A stretch of 64,000 bases of DNA, from positions 434,001 through 498,000 of the forward strand of contig WION01000009.1 in NCBI GenBank assembly GCA_015039365.1, given 5' to 3'. Both the position numbers and the translations under genes were made by a program. Under the pieces are notes generated by a model, which was not told where the DNA came from, did not search any database, and saw only the letters and a list, made by a program, of their open reading frames with translations. The stretch comes from Amanita rubescens. Its lineage: Eukaryota > Basidiomycota > Agaricomycetes > Agaricales > Amanitaceae. The first letter of the stretch is position 1; each line of letters opens with the position of its first letter. This document shows positions 28,884 through 40,764 of the stretch, piece after piece.

Positions 28884-30454
28884 TTACAAAACAAACGAAG
28901 CAGCCCAATGTTTGATGACACCCTCGCCACGGCGATGTATCTCATAGCGTCTGACGTCTCTGCAGACGATTACTGCGTGGGAATTGATCACCCCTGTAAT
29001 GAAAACCGATTCCTTCTTGAGAGGTAATCTATTCAAAGACAACGCAATTTTACGTTGTAAGGGTGTGAGAACTGAAAGTGATATATCTGTCGGAGCAACG
29101 ACATCCGTCGAGTCCTCCTTCAACATCAAAACAGCGTCATTTTCTGATTTGCCTTCAAGCTTGGCTAGGACGTGTACCAGTCGCTCTCCGTGACTCTCGT
29201 CTTGCTCCAGGAGTCTGAGTCTAGCGCGAGAAGAACGCGAGGCGAGGGATAGGTTGATTGCTACCGCTGCTAGGGCCACTGGTACGAGTAACGGGATGCA
29301 CAGGTAGATTAGCTGATATGTCAAGTTAGCAATTTATCAAGTGCTTATTGTAAACTCGACATGTACCATGTTTAAAGGAAATTCGCGCTGTAAGATGGGA
29401 GGAAGCATAATCTTCCGGGGCCTCCATTGCATCATCCACTCTCGAGAGAGGACAGCAGGTTCAACTGGCGGAGACGATGGAGGTGCATAGCTTGTCATAA
29501 GCGGCTCGTATTTGGGGTCAAATTGACTGCCTCCAGAGTCAACAGTCTGAAAGACGACAGAAATTGGGTGGTACATACATGGTCATCTTGTTCTTCTCGT
29601 AGTCCAGGAATGGATCTTCGAGCTCTATAGCTGCCGTAATGTAGGGTACGGTAAGGTCATTGACACTGAAACAATGTATTGTGAGGGTGCCAATGAAAGG
29701 ATTGACGAGGAGATACGAACGCATTCGCATATATTCTAATGTGCTTGAACGATAAAAGTCCTTGATAGAAGATATGATCTTCATACTAGATTAAAAGCAA
29801 ATTCTTATGAGTGGTGCGCATATTTGCATACCAGGGTCGGCCATGATATCAAGTAGCGGACGGCCTTTCGGTGACCAACGGTCGACACAATAAAATTGCT
29901 CGCCGGTTCGGGACAATAGCTTAGGCCCTAACTGGGAAAACACTCGAGACAACAATGATGGGTAACGCGGCAAGCCGAGATGGGGAGTGGCGAACGTGTT
30001 GAAATTGACAGGTTCCACTTTCTCAAAGAACCCTCGCTGGAATAGTATCCTACAGCCAAGGTCATGCGTGATGAGGAAGGGTTGGTAGGTTGACTTACCC
30101 AACGAGGTAGCGCCCAATCAGCCCACCAAGACTATAACCTGTAATAGATAGACGCTTGACTTGCTTTCCAATACCTTCAAGCTCCTCAACCTTTTTGAAG
30201 ATCTTCCGATGGACGGGTCAGGAAATAGGCTCAGGGAAGTAAGGACGGCATACCTCCTGGGCGACGCGCTCAGCGCCCCAGTCTATTCCATCATAAGTGG
30301 AATCATCGCGATTGGTTTCGGCGACTAGGACCTGGAGTTCCATGTCATCTACTGGGGCAGGGTATGTATCCAGGATGACTCGACTGAGTTCGGCTAAGTG
30401 GCCAGGGTTTCCCCACATGCCATGGACGAGGGCGAGAAGGTGGACAGAGGACAT
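28884..30454 (-). CDS. LPL1: DUF676 serine lipase, LPL1/ROG1 type
   Basis: The ATG at 30454 gives MSSVHLLALVHGMWGNPGHL, the oxyanion-hole region of the alpha/beta hydrolase. The nucleophile elbow is GYSLGGLIGRYLVG near 30090-30150, with Ser as catalytic nucleophile; LLDIMADPD joins across an intron to HIFYQGLLSFKHIRIYANA and then VNDLTVPYITAAIE. The C-terminal part has a hydrophobic helix (LIYLCIPLLVPVALAAVAI) and ends INSHAVIVCRD ... HRRGEGVIKHW, where the catalytic His of relatives lies. Yeast LPL1 is a phospholipase of lipid droplets. The membrane helix suggests attachment to droplets or ER. An in-frame ATG at 30577 exists but adds residues not found in relatives. Confidence 0.87.
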
Positions 30455-30682
30455 GAGAGGGAAAGAAAGAAAAGAACAGCAAAATAAAACCGAATTCGGA
30501 CCGATGTTAAAGAGGCACACGACCACAACAGCCTTTATGTGTGAGTTAAGGGAGCGACCATATGTGCGCAGCGCCACGGCAGTGACGGCACGGCCTTGTT
30601 CGGTGCACAGGTCACGAGGTCACGCATTAAAAATGTGACAGACGCGCACGCGTTCCCATTTCAGTTCCTCTATCGCGGTTCC

Positions 30683-33600
30683 ATGGCCCGGGGTTCCAAG
30701 CAGAAGCCTCAGAAAGGTGCTCAGCGGTCACTTGATTCATTCTTTAGCTCCACCAAGAAACATGATAAGGAAGAAACAGATAGGGAAGCCTCGGAACACG
30801 ACTCTGAACCTGATGTACATGACTCAGACGCGCCTGTAGTGCGGAGGAAGGATAAGCACGGTAAACCCTCCGCTCCAGATGCGTCTGACCTTCCCCCAAT
30901 TTCTGATATCACTGCAATATTTGATGATCTCGTCAGCCGTATCCCCGATGTACAAATTGTCGCGCGCCAGGTCCTTGGCCGCAAACTACGCGTGGCAACG
31001 ATGTGTTCTGGAACGGAATCTCCGCTGCTCGCACTGGATTTAATTCGAAAAGCCGTGTATGAACAGTACGATGTTGACTTAGACATAGAACACGTATTCT
31101 CCTGCGAAATCGAGCCTTTTAAGCAGGCTTATATTGAGCGGAATTTCCAGCCCCCTCTATTATTCCGCGATGTCTGTGAGCTTGGGGATCCCGAAGCGTA
31201 AGCTTTACAATCTAGAGCACAGAATGGACGCGTTCTAACTACATGCCGCAGTCATACGGCCTACGGCGCCCTGGCACCCGTTCCAGGAGACGTCGACATG
31301 CTAAGTCGCAGGAACGTCTTGCGTAGACTACTCCAATCTCAATACACAAAAACAGGACATTGACGCGAACGGTGAATCAGGGAGAACGTTTCGAGGAATG
31401 ATGTCTTGGGTCAAGCAGCACCGACCCCCGATTGTTGTCCTCGAGAACGTCTGCTCGGCGCCGTGGCCGCGAGTGCAAGAATACTTCGAAAAATGTGGTT
31501 ACAGCGCAACGTTCACGCGCGTGGACACTAAAAATTACTATATACCCCATACTAGAACGCGCGTTTACCTTGTTGCTGTCAATAAGAAACACTCGAGTAT
31601 ACCCGATGAGTGGAAGCAGACGGTCACTAGCAAGTTAAAGCGGCCAGCTTCATCTACGTTGGATGCATTCCTATTACCATCTGACGATCACAGGATTCAC
31701 CAAGCGCGACAGAAGCTCGTACAAGAAAGTTACAACGCGCTGGACAGGCGTACGGGCAGAACAGATTGGGGTCGTTGTGAATCCCGTCACCAAAGGGCGC
31801 GTCTAGAGGAGGCACTGGGATCCAAACGTCCACTAACAAGTTGGGAAGAAGGTAATTAGTGTTTTACTCTTCAGATTTATTCTCATCTATTTTATTTAGG
31901 TGGTACTTGCAAACTCCCAGATTTCGCATGGGGAGACTGGGGCGTTGGTCAAGTGGAGCGAGTCTGGGATCTGATGGATATCAGTTTGCTGCGCGCTGCA
32001 ACCAAAGCTGCCGACCCATCCTACAAGACGTGCGTGTAAAGTATATTTAATAGAGACTTCTTACTAAGTTCATATAGCGTCGTGTGGAATCTTTCTCAGA
32101 ATGTTGATCGTACTATTGGCTCAAATAAAGTTGGCATATGCCCATGCCTCACCCCATCTATGATACCCTACATCACCAATCGTGGTGGCCCGATGGTGGG
32201 GCTCGAGGCATTGTCTATGCAAGGCCTACCTGTTGACAAGCTATTGTTAACGCGTGAGAGTGAAGATCAACTGGCCGACTTGGCTGGGAACGCGATGTCG
32301 ACAACGGTCGTCGGAGCGTGCATTCTCGCTGCGTTGGTCACAGGTAAAGGTCTGTTGAAAAAAGGAGATGATACCGAGACGTATGAAAGTAAGCAGGCGG
32401 GCGGAGAGCAGGTGGCAGATGAGTCGATGGAAGTTAGCAATCGCCGTGAGGGTGACGATGAAATCAACGATGTCGTGGGTGAAGGGCAGCTCGTCTCGGC
32501 CCCGCTTGACTTGGCAGCCGCGTCTACCCATTCTTTTTCAGCCGTTCTCGACGAGGCGGAGCATAGTGTTCGGCTCTGTACCTGTGAAGGTCGGGCTGAC
32601 ATGACGACGCGTGAGCTGTTCAGGTGCGAAGATTGTGGGTCGACATTTTGCAAGAAGTGTGGTGGACGTCCAGAACACCATCCACACCCAATTGACGTCA
32701 ATGCAAACCCTCGCTTACCACCATTGGAATTCGCAAAGCATCTAAAGTCAATCCTCCCCATGTGTCTCGCCCTTCGTGATGTCGATGAGGAGATACTTGA
32801 ATCGCTGAGAAAAGAGCATGGCTCGACGATATCGGAAAACAAATGGATCAAATGGCGCGACGCAGTGTTACGTGCAACGGATTCAGAGTTCCGTTTTGCC
32901 GAGCTGAAACGACAAGAAATCTGGAGTGTTGTATATCGATCTTCCGTTGCCTCTCTAGAGCTCTCCCTGCATCCGAGGCAGACAGAATGGCGCCTCTTTA
33001 CCTCGCCTGAACCGAGTGAGCCTGCGAATGCGGACATCCGCCGCGTTTTGGAGTCTCCGGTGGCTCGACTCATTTGTGATGGTGGGCTGCTCGCTGGCCG
33101 TTGGGAATTTGCATTGCCGCTTCAGATTTCGTTCAAGTTGAAAATCCAAGGCACCGGTGTCCTCGTGCCCTCGTGGGAAGCTCGTCTGGGCCTGACCAGC
33201 GAGAAATTCAGAAATCAGACAGTCCACTCAGAGTTGAAAATAACAGCGCCAGCAGACGCCGTCAAAGCATTGGATCGCGATGTTTCCGGTGTGTATACAC
33301 TTCTCGATAAGTGTGGGACGGCAAACGGTGCCCTCCACAAAAGAGCATCTTCTGACCAAGACAGCAACCTGCCGCCTTTGTTTCTGCTCTTTGACCCCCA
33401 TCGGACTGACGATTCACAAGATTGTTTCGTCTTTTCGATAAACATCCGTCGGTTGGAATATATGGAGTCTCGTCCTATCGTATGTAAGCTGGACACGAAT
33501 TGGAAGCAGAGCGATAAGACTGAAGAGCAAACCGTCGCCGCTCATATTCCTTCTAAATGGGTGTCCGCGAAGAATGCGAAACTCAAGGTCTGTGCGGAAT

Positions 33601-36600
33601 TATTATTCCGAAGAACGAACTCATATTCTTTTAGGCCTCAGCGATTCTCGATGCAATGTTTAGTGTTCCGACGAAGGATCTCAGCATTCCTGTCTCCCAG
33701 GAAGCTTGTCGCAATGCAATCGCGCTGCTGGTCTGCAAGGTACCGTTGCACGGACAAGCAGGTCCTGAATGGCCTCGCGGCGCGTGGAGGGAAGTTGACA
33801 AGGTTCATGAGCGTAGCACGTTCAAAGCACTGGCATGGCTGCTCGAGCGAGTCCGTCACGTTGATGATCGTCTTATCTCATGGCAGAGCGTGGATGCGGT
33901 TGAACATGATTCCTCCAATTGCGAACGATGTGCACCAACTGCACCGAAACTTCAGTGGGTGCAGAGCGGAAGGAAGGTCGTACCCGTCGAGGATCCAGTC
34001 CAGGCTGGAGAATACGAGAGACGGCTCAAGCGACGGCCGAATCCATTCACGACTCAACTCAAGCTTGACGATAATGATACGGGCATTGTCCGCGTTGGTG
34101 TCAACGTCTCGTCTCTTCTCCACCGTGCCGCGTCCAGGCTTCCTACGAAAGGCCGTACCGAACCGATCAAGCTTTCTTGGCGTCTGAACACAAATTTCTC
34201 CCCGGCTGCAACCATCGACCTCCCTACCCTCATTCTCAAGAGCAATAAGCAGGATAAAGAACATGCTCAGCCGCCTCATTTTGAGATTCCCCTGAGGAAA
34301 GAACAGCTCCGTTCTTTGGAGTGGATGCTCCGTCAAGAGGCCCCTGATGTCGAACCCTTTGTAGAAGAAGAAATTTCCGAGGCTATCCTCAGTCCATTGG
34401 GATGGAGAGCAGAAGGTCGCGCACAGAGGCCCGTGTATATCAGAGGGGGCGTTCTTGCCGATCAAGTTGGTTATGGCAAGACAGCAATCACTCTAGGCCT
34501 CATTGATTGCGCGACGGAGAAGGTAGAAGAGGAATTCTCCAACTTGGATGAATTACCAGGTAAAATACCTGTGGAAGCGACCCTGATCGTTGTCCCGCCT
34601 CATCTATACCGTCAATGGCAGTCCGAGGTTAAGAAATTCACCGGGGACCGTTTCGAAGTCTTAGTCCTAGCCTCGCAAACTGACTTGAACCGCGCTTCCG
34701 TCAAAGATATTGCTAATGCCGACATCATTATTGCTGTATCCACTTTGTTGAGGAGTGAGACATACCTGACAAACTTGGGGCTGATAGCTGGCGCAGAGGA
34801 CCTCCCTGCCCGTGAGGGGCGGCATTTCAATGCTGCATTGGACAAGACTCTGGAAATGTTGACGGCCCACGTTGACTTGCTCAGAGAGAGTGGAGGAGCT
34901 GCGCTGAAGAAAGAAGTAGATGCTGGCCTGAGAATCGGTGTGTTTCGTAATCTTTTAATATTGACAGTCTTTTAACCATTTCATCAGCCCAAGAGAAGGC
35001 GGAAGCTCGACTTGTGCAGTCGAAGAGACTCAAAGGCAAATCTTATCGGGAAGCTGCCGAGAAGGAGGACATGGAAGCAGAGCAACCGGCAAAAGAGACC
35101 AAGAAAAAGGTCGTTAAAGCAGAGAAGCCGCTGAAGACAGCCGAGAAGGAGAAAGAGAAAGAAGGTTCACCGTCTCAGAAACGCTTCATTTTCGATGGAG
35201 TGGAGATACCGGTGCCGCCTGGTAACGTATCCTTGGAGGCCCAGAAACTCTTTCCGCCACCAGATACGCATAATGATTCAGACGAAGATCTACCTACCAA
35301 GCGACGAACTCGTTTGGTTAAACGAATTATTGAGATCTCGGATGACGACGACGAGCCAAAGCCTGCAAAGTCTAAAGCCTCCAAGAAGGGGGCAAGTGCA
35401 TCCAAGAAGCAGAAGAAAAAGAAGCAGGACGAGTCTTCTGACTACGAGGAACAATCGTCCAGGTCTGACAAATCCGAATCGGATGTTTCCATGTCTTCCG
35501 GTGATGACAATGATGACGACGTGCCGTCGAAAACCAGAATAAAAACGACGGAGACGAAGTCAAAAGGGAAGGCGAAGGCGAAGCCTAAGAAGTCTGTCAC
35601 GAGTTCCGAGAAGGAAGATACTGAGACAACTGATATGGATGTGGACATCCCGACGAACAAAAAGGCATCTAAATCCAAGAAGCGCAAAACCCCTGAAGAT
35701 GAGACGACAGAGGGCGATGAAGAAGAGGACAAACCGAAGCCAGCGAAGAAACAGAAGATCGAGAAGGACGAGCGGAATGCCAAAAGGTCCAAACGAGCTA
35801 AAGATGATCCTTGGAAGCTAGACAGCAAAGAGGTCGAGAAGAACTGGATGAAGATGCGAGCGCCTCCCCTAGAAATGTTCCACTTCGCGCGCAAGGTGAT
35901 TGACGAGTACACTTACCTTGATGGCAAGATACATGCGTTGGTCACTCGTATCTCTGCTTCGAGGCATTGGGTGCTCTCCGGCACACCACCTGTCCATGAC
36001 TTTGCGGCTTTGAAAACTATTGCTGCATTCCTGAACCTTCATCTGGGTCTTGATGACGATGGCGAGGGTCAATCGGTAGAAGTCAAAAAGCGACGTCGGG
36101 AACAAACAGGTAAAAGTGCATGTTGTTCAAGTCAGTTCAATGTTATTAATGTCTTTGCAGCTGTCGAGAAGTTCCATTCGTTCAGAGAAGTGCATAGCCT
36201 GGAATGGCATGCACATCGTCACGATGTGGGACAAATATTCCTCGATCGCTATGTCCGTCAGGTAAGTATATCCCAATCATGAATAAAAAACCCAAGATAT
36301 TTATACGCAATCGGTATAGAATCTTGCAGAGATCGACGAGATTCCCTGGACGGAAAAGATAGAAAAGGTGGAGTTACCAGCCGCAGAGCGTGCTATCTAT
36401 CTTGAACTTGAGCACCATCTGCGAGCGCTCGACATGGCCATCAAACGTGGCAAGAAGTCTGAAAGTGATCGAGAGCGCCGGTTAGCGGAAAGTCTTGGAG
36501 AGAGCAAGTAGGTGTATTTTCCGGCTTAGGATGATTGAGTCTGACGCATTCTTAATAAGATCGGCCGAGGAAGCTCTCCTTAAGCGTTGCTCACACTTTG

Positions 36601-37780
36601 AGGTTAACGCGACGAATGAGAACGCTTTCAAAGCATGCGACGTCATTGTCCGTGAACGGCGAAAGCAGATGGAACAATGCAGGGCTGAACTTCTGAAGGC
36701 AATCCAGGCCGGCGTGACGCGCGAGAAGAACCTGGGCAACGTAGGTTCAGAGTCCATGTTCAATGAATATATCCGCGTCACCCGGACTGAAGGTGTCGAC
36801 GACAAAGAAGCCACTGCGGTAGTGGTTGGCCTACTGGACGAGGCGGGTGCAGTCCACGCAAAGATGAAAGGCAAGAACCAGGACGTCAGCGTCACGGAGA
36901 AAGTCAAAGAACAGGCTTGGGAGCATCGCGAGAAGACTCACGAAATACGGCGCCTGACGAAGGAGTTGGTGGGCCGTATCCGTTCGCTTCGTTACTTCAC
37001 CGTGGTCCGTGACCTTCAGAAGCAACACCAGGAACCGCCGCAGATATCATGCCCTGGCTGCAAACGAGATAGCATTCCGCCAGAGGAAATTGCTGTCTTA
37101 TCCTCTTGTGGTCACACCGGCTGTCTTACGTGCGTTAGAGCGTGCGCGGAGAAAGAAGAATGTGTCTATGCCGCTGAAGGCGCATGCAAATCTGCTGCAA
37201 GAGTGATCAACGTTGTTAAAGGCGACACTCTCGGAGTGGATGACGAGGAACGCGATGGACGAGGCAAGCACTTTGGCAAGAAGCTGGAGGAAGTGGTTCG
37301 GTTGCTCAAGTAAGTTGCAAGTGGCCGTTTTAACTTGTACATCACTGAATTATAATTAGGAGGCTTCCCCGGAACGAACGTGTCTTGATCTTTGTGCAAT
37401 TCCAAGACTTAATGGCCAAGGTGTCGGAAGCCCTGACGTACCACAAGATTCAGCATCTGCAAATTATCGGCAGCGCCAATAAGAAGAGCAAAGCTCTGAC
37501 AGAGTTCCAAGAAGGAGCTAGCGCACGAGTATTGCTCTTGAACGTAATGGATGAGAGCGCGAGCGGAGCGAATTTGACAAATGCAAACCACGCCATCTTT
37601 TTGTCACCTTTGTTAACGCCATCAAAGGAAATTTACAAAGCCAGTGAAACTCAGGCTATCGGTCGCTTGGTCCGTTATGGACAGACAAAGCACGTATACG
37701 TCTGGCGCTTCCTGACCACAAACACGATAGACGAGGAAATCTACGAACAACGGAAGGACGTTATTCTGCATCCTGTGTAA
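30683..37780 (+). CDS. DNMT5: DNMT5-class cytosine-5 DNA methyltransferase fused to RING and SNF2 ATPase
   Basis: One gene of about 7.1 kb encodes a protein near 2,150-2,200 residues. N-terminus: a PIP-box-like QRSLDSFF at residues 14-21, then acidic linker. Methyltransferase domain: motif I VATMCSGTESPLLALDLI, motif IV GTSCVDYSNLN with the catalytic Cys, ENV motif VVLENVCSAPWPRVQ, and motif X LAGNAMSTTVVGA. A Cys-rich module follows (CTCEG ... CEDCGSTFCKKCGG). SNF2 part: Walker A ADQVGYGKTAITLGLI, a long Lys/Glu/Asp-rich insertion with nuclear-localisation-like KKRKTPEDE and KRSKRAK (about 35010-35830), Walker B VIDEYTYL, RING CPGCKRD...CGHTGCLTC, and helicase C with ETQAIGRLVRYGQ. Relatives maintain CpG methylation on hemimethylated DNA using ATP. 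An extra A at 31303-31304 shifts frame just before motif IV. Convergent neighbour: CRIPT. Confidence 0.93.
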
Positions 37781-37922
37781 GTCATGGTATAGATTATAAT
37801 ACGGTGTTGCTATATGTATGTTGTACATTGGATCAATATGAGCTATCTGTCAAGGATTACAACGTTGAGAACTCGAAGCTTCAAGCTTCAAGTCCGAACC
37901 ATTACATCGATAGGAATATACA

Positions 37923-38377
37923 TCACTTGCTGGACATTACGTAGCCCGAAGTATCTAGAATTTGTTTGCCACAGATTGAACACAAACCCTTTTTGAATGC
38001 ACAGCCTACAACTGAGGTAAGGATAATCTGTGCTGAAGGGTAATACAAGGAACCTACCGTGGCAGTACTTGGCGCCGTTCTGAGTTACTGACTGCTTACA
38101 ATCCTTGCATTTTCCTTGATACGGCTATAATGTTCAATTGTTAATCACTATAACGTATTACATGTCTGGAACTAACCTGATATCGGTTCTTAGAAGTTCC
38201 TGGGCGAGACAGAAGCTTATTCTCTCCAACTTTACGCGAACCTTCCTTGATTGAAGAGGAACTAGACGTGAAAGGATCTGGCGCAGCAAGCTTTGATAGT
38301 TTCTATGGAAAGTTATTGTCAATGATGGGTGGCGGACAGAGACAAAGACCTGCCTTTTCACACTTCTTGCAGACCAT
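37923..38377 (-). CDS. CRIPT: CRIPT-like cysteine-rich protein
   Basis: Four exons, too small for long single-frame readings, join into about 105 residues. The start MVCKKCEK (ATG at 38377) is joined through a GC-AG intron (38303-38353) to KLSKLAAPDPFTSSSS, then RKVGENKLLSRPGTSKNRYQ, PYQGKCKDCKQSVTQNGAKYC, and HGCAFKKGLCSICGKQILDT with the stop at 37925-37923. The CxxC pairs and the block CAFKKGLCSICGK are diagnostic for CRIPT, a conserved zinc-binding protein that binds PDZ domains in animals and has been linked to the spliceosome; its role in fungi is not established. It lies tail to tail with the DNMT5 gene, about 140 bp apart. Confidence 0.9.
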
Positions 38378-38928
38378 GGATCGTGGCGGCTGATATTAGT
38401 GGCTGTGTGCTTAGTCAGCGATGCGGGCGGAATAACAAGTTGCTGTTGCAACGTGAAATGACAATGAGCGTCGCGGCTGCCATTTGTGTCGCCTAGCCAT
38501 GCGCAACGCGTCCCTCACCCCGGTTCGTACCTGCTTTTTTGGTAAGTGTCCCGTTTAAGTAGGTGCGTACCCGACATCAGGCTCTTATTGTCCAACAAAT
38601 TCTCGACTATTGCCCATTCTCGTCATGGTTGAACCCATCTACTGTACCGTCAAATTACAGGATTTGTTGACATGACAGCCTACAAAGTGCCTCAAGCCGC
38701 TGCCTATTCTTCCACAAAAAAACGCGAAAAGAACACAATGATATCCCAACCGATTGGTTACAACGATGTAGCTAAACAACTAAAATGCAAATTTATTTGC
38801 TGATCGCTCACATGCATGAATCTTTCAGTAACGCAAAAAATTGTTTTTTCTTCGTTTTTTTTTCTTCATAGGTGGGGAGGCTTGAGTATAAATTGTCGTG
38901 CAATGGCCCTTCTTGGACGCACCGCAGA
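38378..38928. other. Intergenic region, promoters of CRIPT and the F-box gene
   Basis: No conserved coding sequence is recognised. Near the right end there is a T-rich block (about 38843-38871) followed by GAGTATAAATT at 38883-38893, a TATA-like element about 40 bp ahead of the F-box start codon. Confidence 0.45.
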
Positions 38929-40619
38929 ATGTCTCCTCATCGTCTTCCCTCCGTACGCCACTACAGGATATCCAACGATATCTTGATACTGATACTGGAG
39001 AAACTTGATCTCCAATCTTTATTGGCAATGTGCCGAGTCAGTATGCCTTCCATCTCTCACGGCTTATCTCACGTCTCCATGCCAGGCTTTCAAACGAGCG
39101 CACGTCATCGTCGTGGAGTTTCAGCCTCTGCGCTATAGGTTTGAGCTTGCGCTCGCAGGCATGAAAGATGGTCCCGTTTCTTATCGGGAACTGGCCCCTC
39201 ACCATCGCCTCCAGTCCCTCATGGCCTTCCAAAAGGATTGGCCGAAGCTTTACTGGACTCTCGAGCTGCCAGGCCCGGCGGCAACGAGCGTCGGGGTCTC
39301 TGGCGGATTCCTGTATAATACCCGAAGCGAGGGAAATCACTCAGAGGTCAGGATTGCGGAACTTCCATCCTATCGAACCGGCCGGACGCCTGAATATACC
39401 CGGCATGTTAAGTTTATCACAAGTCGAATTGAAGGTGTCGTCATCGACCCCTCTCAAACTTTTATAGCCACCAGCCACGTGCTCAGGTATGCTTCATCTT
39501 TATCGGTCTATAAACTCCGTCTTCATTCCATGATTTGCAGTGCCCAAAATGGTCCAGTCATACAATTGAAGCTACGTGACATGTGGACATTTGATAAGCA
39601 TCCGAAGGCATTGCACCATGCGTTCGACTTCCAAGTCCCCATCTCTGCGGAGTATAGCCGGATCGTCGATAGCTCTCTAGCAGTATGCGGTTCCAAGTTG
39701 GCTATCACCGTCAAATTTTTGGGCGGGCGGTTCCTGCACCTTCTGATTGACTGGACCAACTTCCAGACTTGGGTAAATGATAATCCTATTTTTCCATCTT
39801 CACCGTGCTGATGCCCTTTACTCAGCTGCTTAAGGACCATGACATTATATTCTTGAACGAGAACCTGTTGCTCGTTGTTAAGCACACAAACGGACGACCG
39901 GTCTTGAACTTGTACAATATTTCCAGCATCGCGAACATTACCGTTGATAGCGAGTACGAACTTCCAGAGTCGTGGAACAACTGCCAGATCGAAATCTGCA
40001 GCAATGCCGCACCGTCGAAGGATTTGACTCCTGCTACTCGGGCACTTTTCTATCCTGACCCGTCTGCTCGCATGCTTTGTGTCGTGGCTAAGCGGGCCAT
40101 CGCTTCTGACCCGGGACCAGTTCATTACAAGTGGTTATTTATTAACGCATCGTACTTTAAGCCCTCGCGAAGGAACGGTCTCTCTTCCATTCCTTGGACT
40201 CAATGGGGGAATCATTGCCTTATACGCGAGGTTTCCCAGACTTCTCCTATTAAGGGACCATATGCCGTCGGTACTCGATTTGTCTATTTGGAACCTACTC
40301 CCAACAATGGAAGGCCTCGTCTCCACACCATTGGTTTCGTTCCATATGCCGAATGGAAAGGTAGCGCGACCTGGTCTTGGCGCGGACAGAAAGTTATTAT
40401 GGGACCCGTCGAAGGCAGCCGAGATATCCCTGAGAAGACTGCAGGGGGACTAGCCATCGAAGATGCTAGGGTTACTGAGGACAATATTGTCCTATTCTTG
40501 GTACGTCATCACGATCACGTTTGCATTCATCTAACTCGCATTCTCTTATTCAGGACAATGGACAGGGCCTCAAGCAGGCCAAGATTTTATCCTTCGTTGC
40601 TGGTCCCTCTCCTAACTGA
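38929..40619 (+). CDS. F-box-like protein of the basidiomycete type
   Basis: Five exons encode about 520 residues. The N-terminus reads RISNDILILILEKLDLQSLLAMCRAF, which fits the F-box helix-turn pattern (a Leu-rich stretch with a Pro/Ser turn before it), normally binding SKP1 in an SCF ubiquitin ligase. The rest contains repeated beta-strand-like segments with Trp and Gly (KLYWTLELPG, SSLAVCGSKLAITVKFLGG, ENLLLVVKHTNGRP, ARMLCVVAKRAI, GSATWSWRGQKVIMG) but no clear WD40 or LRR signature. This is a large expanded group in mushrooms with unknown targets. The start ATG at 38929 is chosen because upstream codons are not F-box-like. Confidence 0.72.
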
Positions 40620-40764
40620 AATCGGAATACCATTGAAGCCTGTAATGTGGATTTGTACACTATGATACTGTTAAATATGTGATCTTATCGAGCGTCATAG
40701 TCAGATATATATGTAATTCTACTGAGTACCTATTCTGTACGTTACGAACTAGGAACAATATACG

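Noticed and set aside
29690..29790. A further GC-donor intron in the lipase at YMRM-VNDLTV
   Set aside because: Reading the exon in the other frame gives IRIYANA, which joins VNDLTVPY with a normal GT donor.
30455..30577. Upstream in-frame start for the LPL1-type lipase
   Set aside because: The family begins at the HGMWGN region; the added residues look like translated leader.
31290..31320. Programmed +1 frameshifting or a 7-20 nt intron as explanation for the DNMT5 break
   Set aside because: No slippery heptamer with a slow codon is obvious, and such short introns are not known in fungi; a base-calling error is simpler.
33878..34465. A 195-codon minus-strand open frame inside the DNMT5 gene
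   Set aside because: It is antisense to the conserved methyltransferase-SNF2 linker and Walker A exon and has no protein-family pattern.
35175..35912. Ser/Phe-rich minus-strand frames opposite the Lys/Glu-rich DNMT5 insertion
   Set aside because: Mirror image of the low-complexity lysine and acidic codons; no independent evidence.
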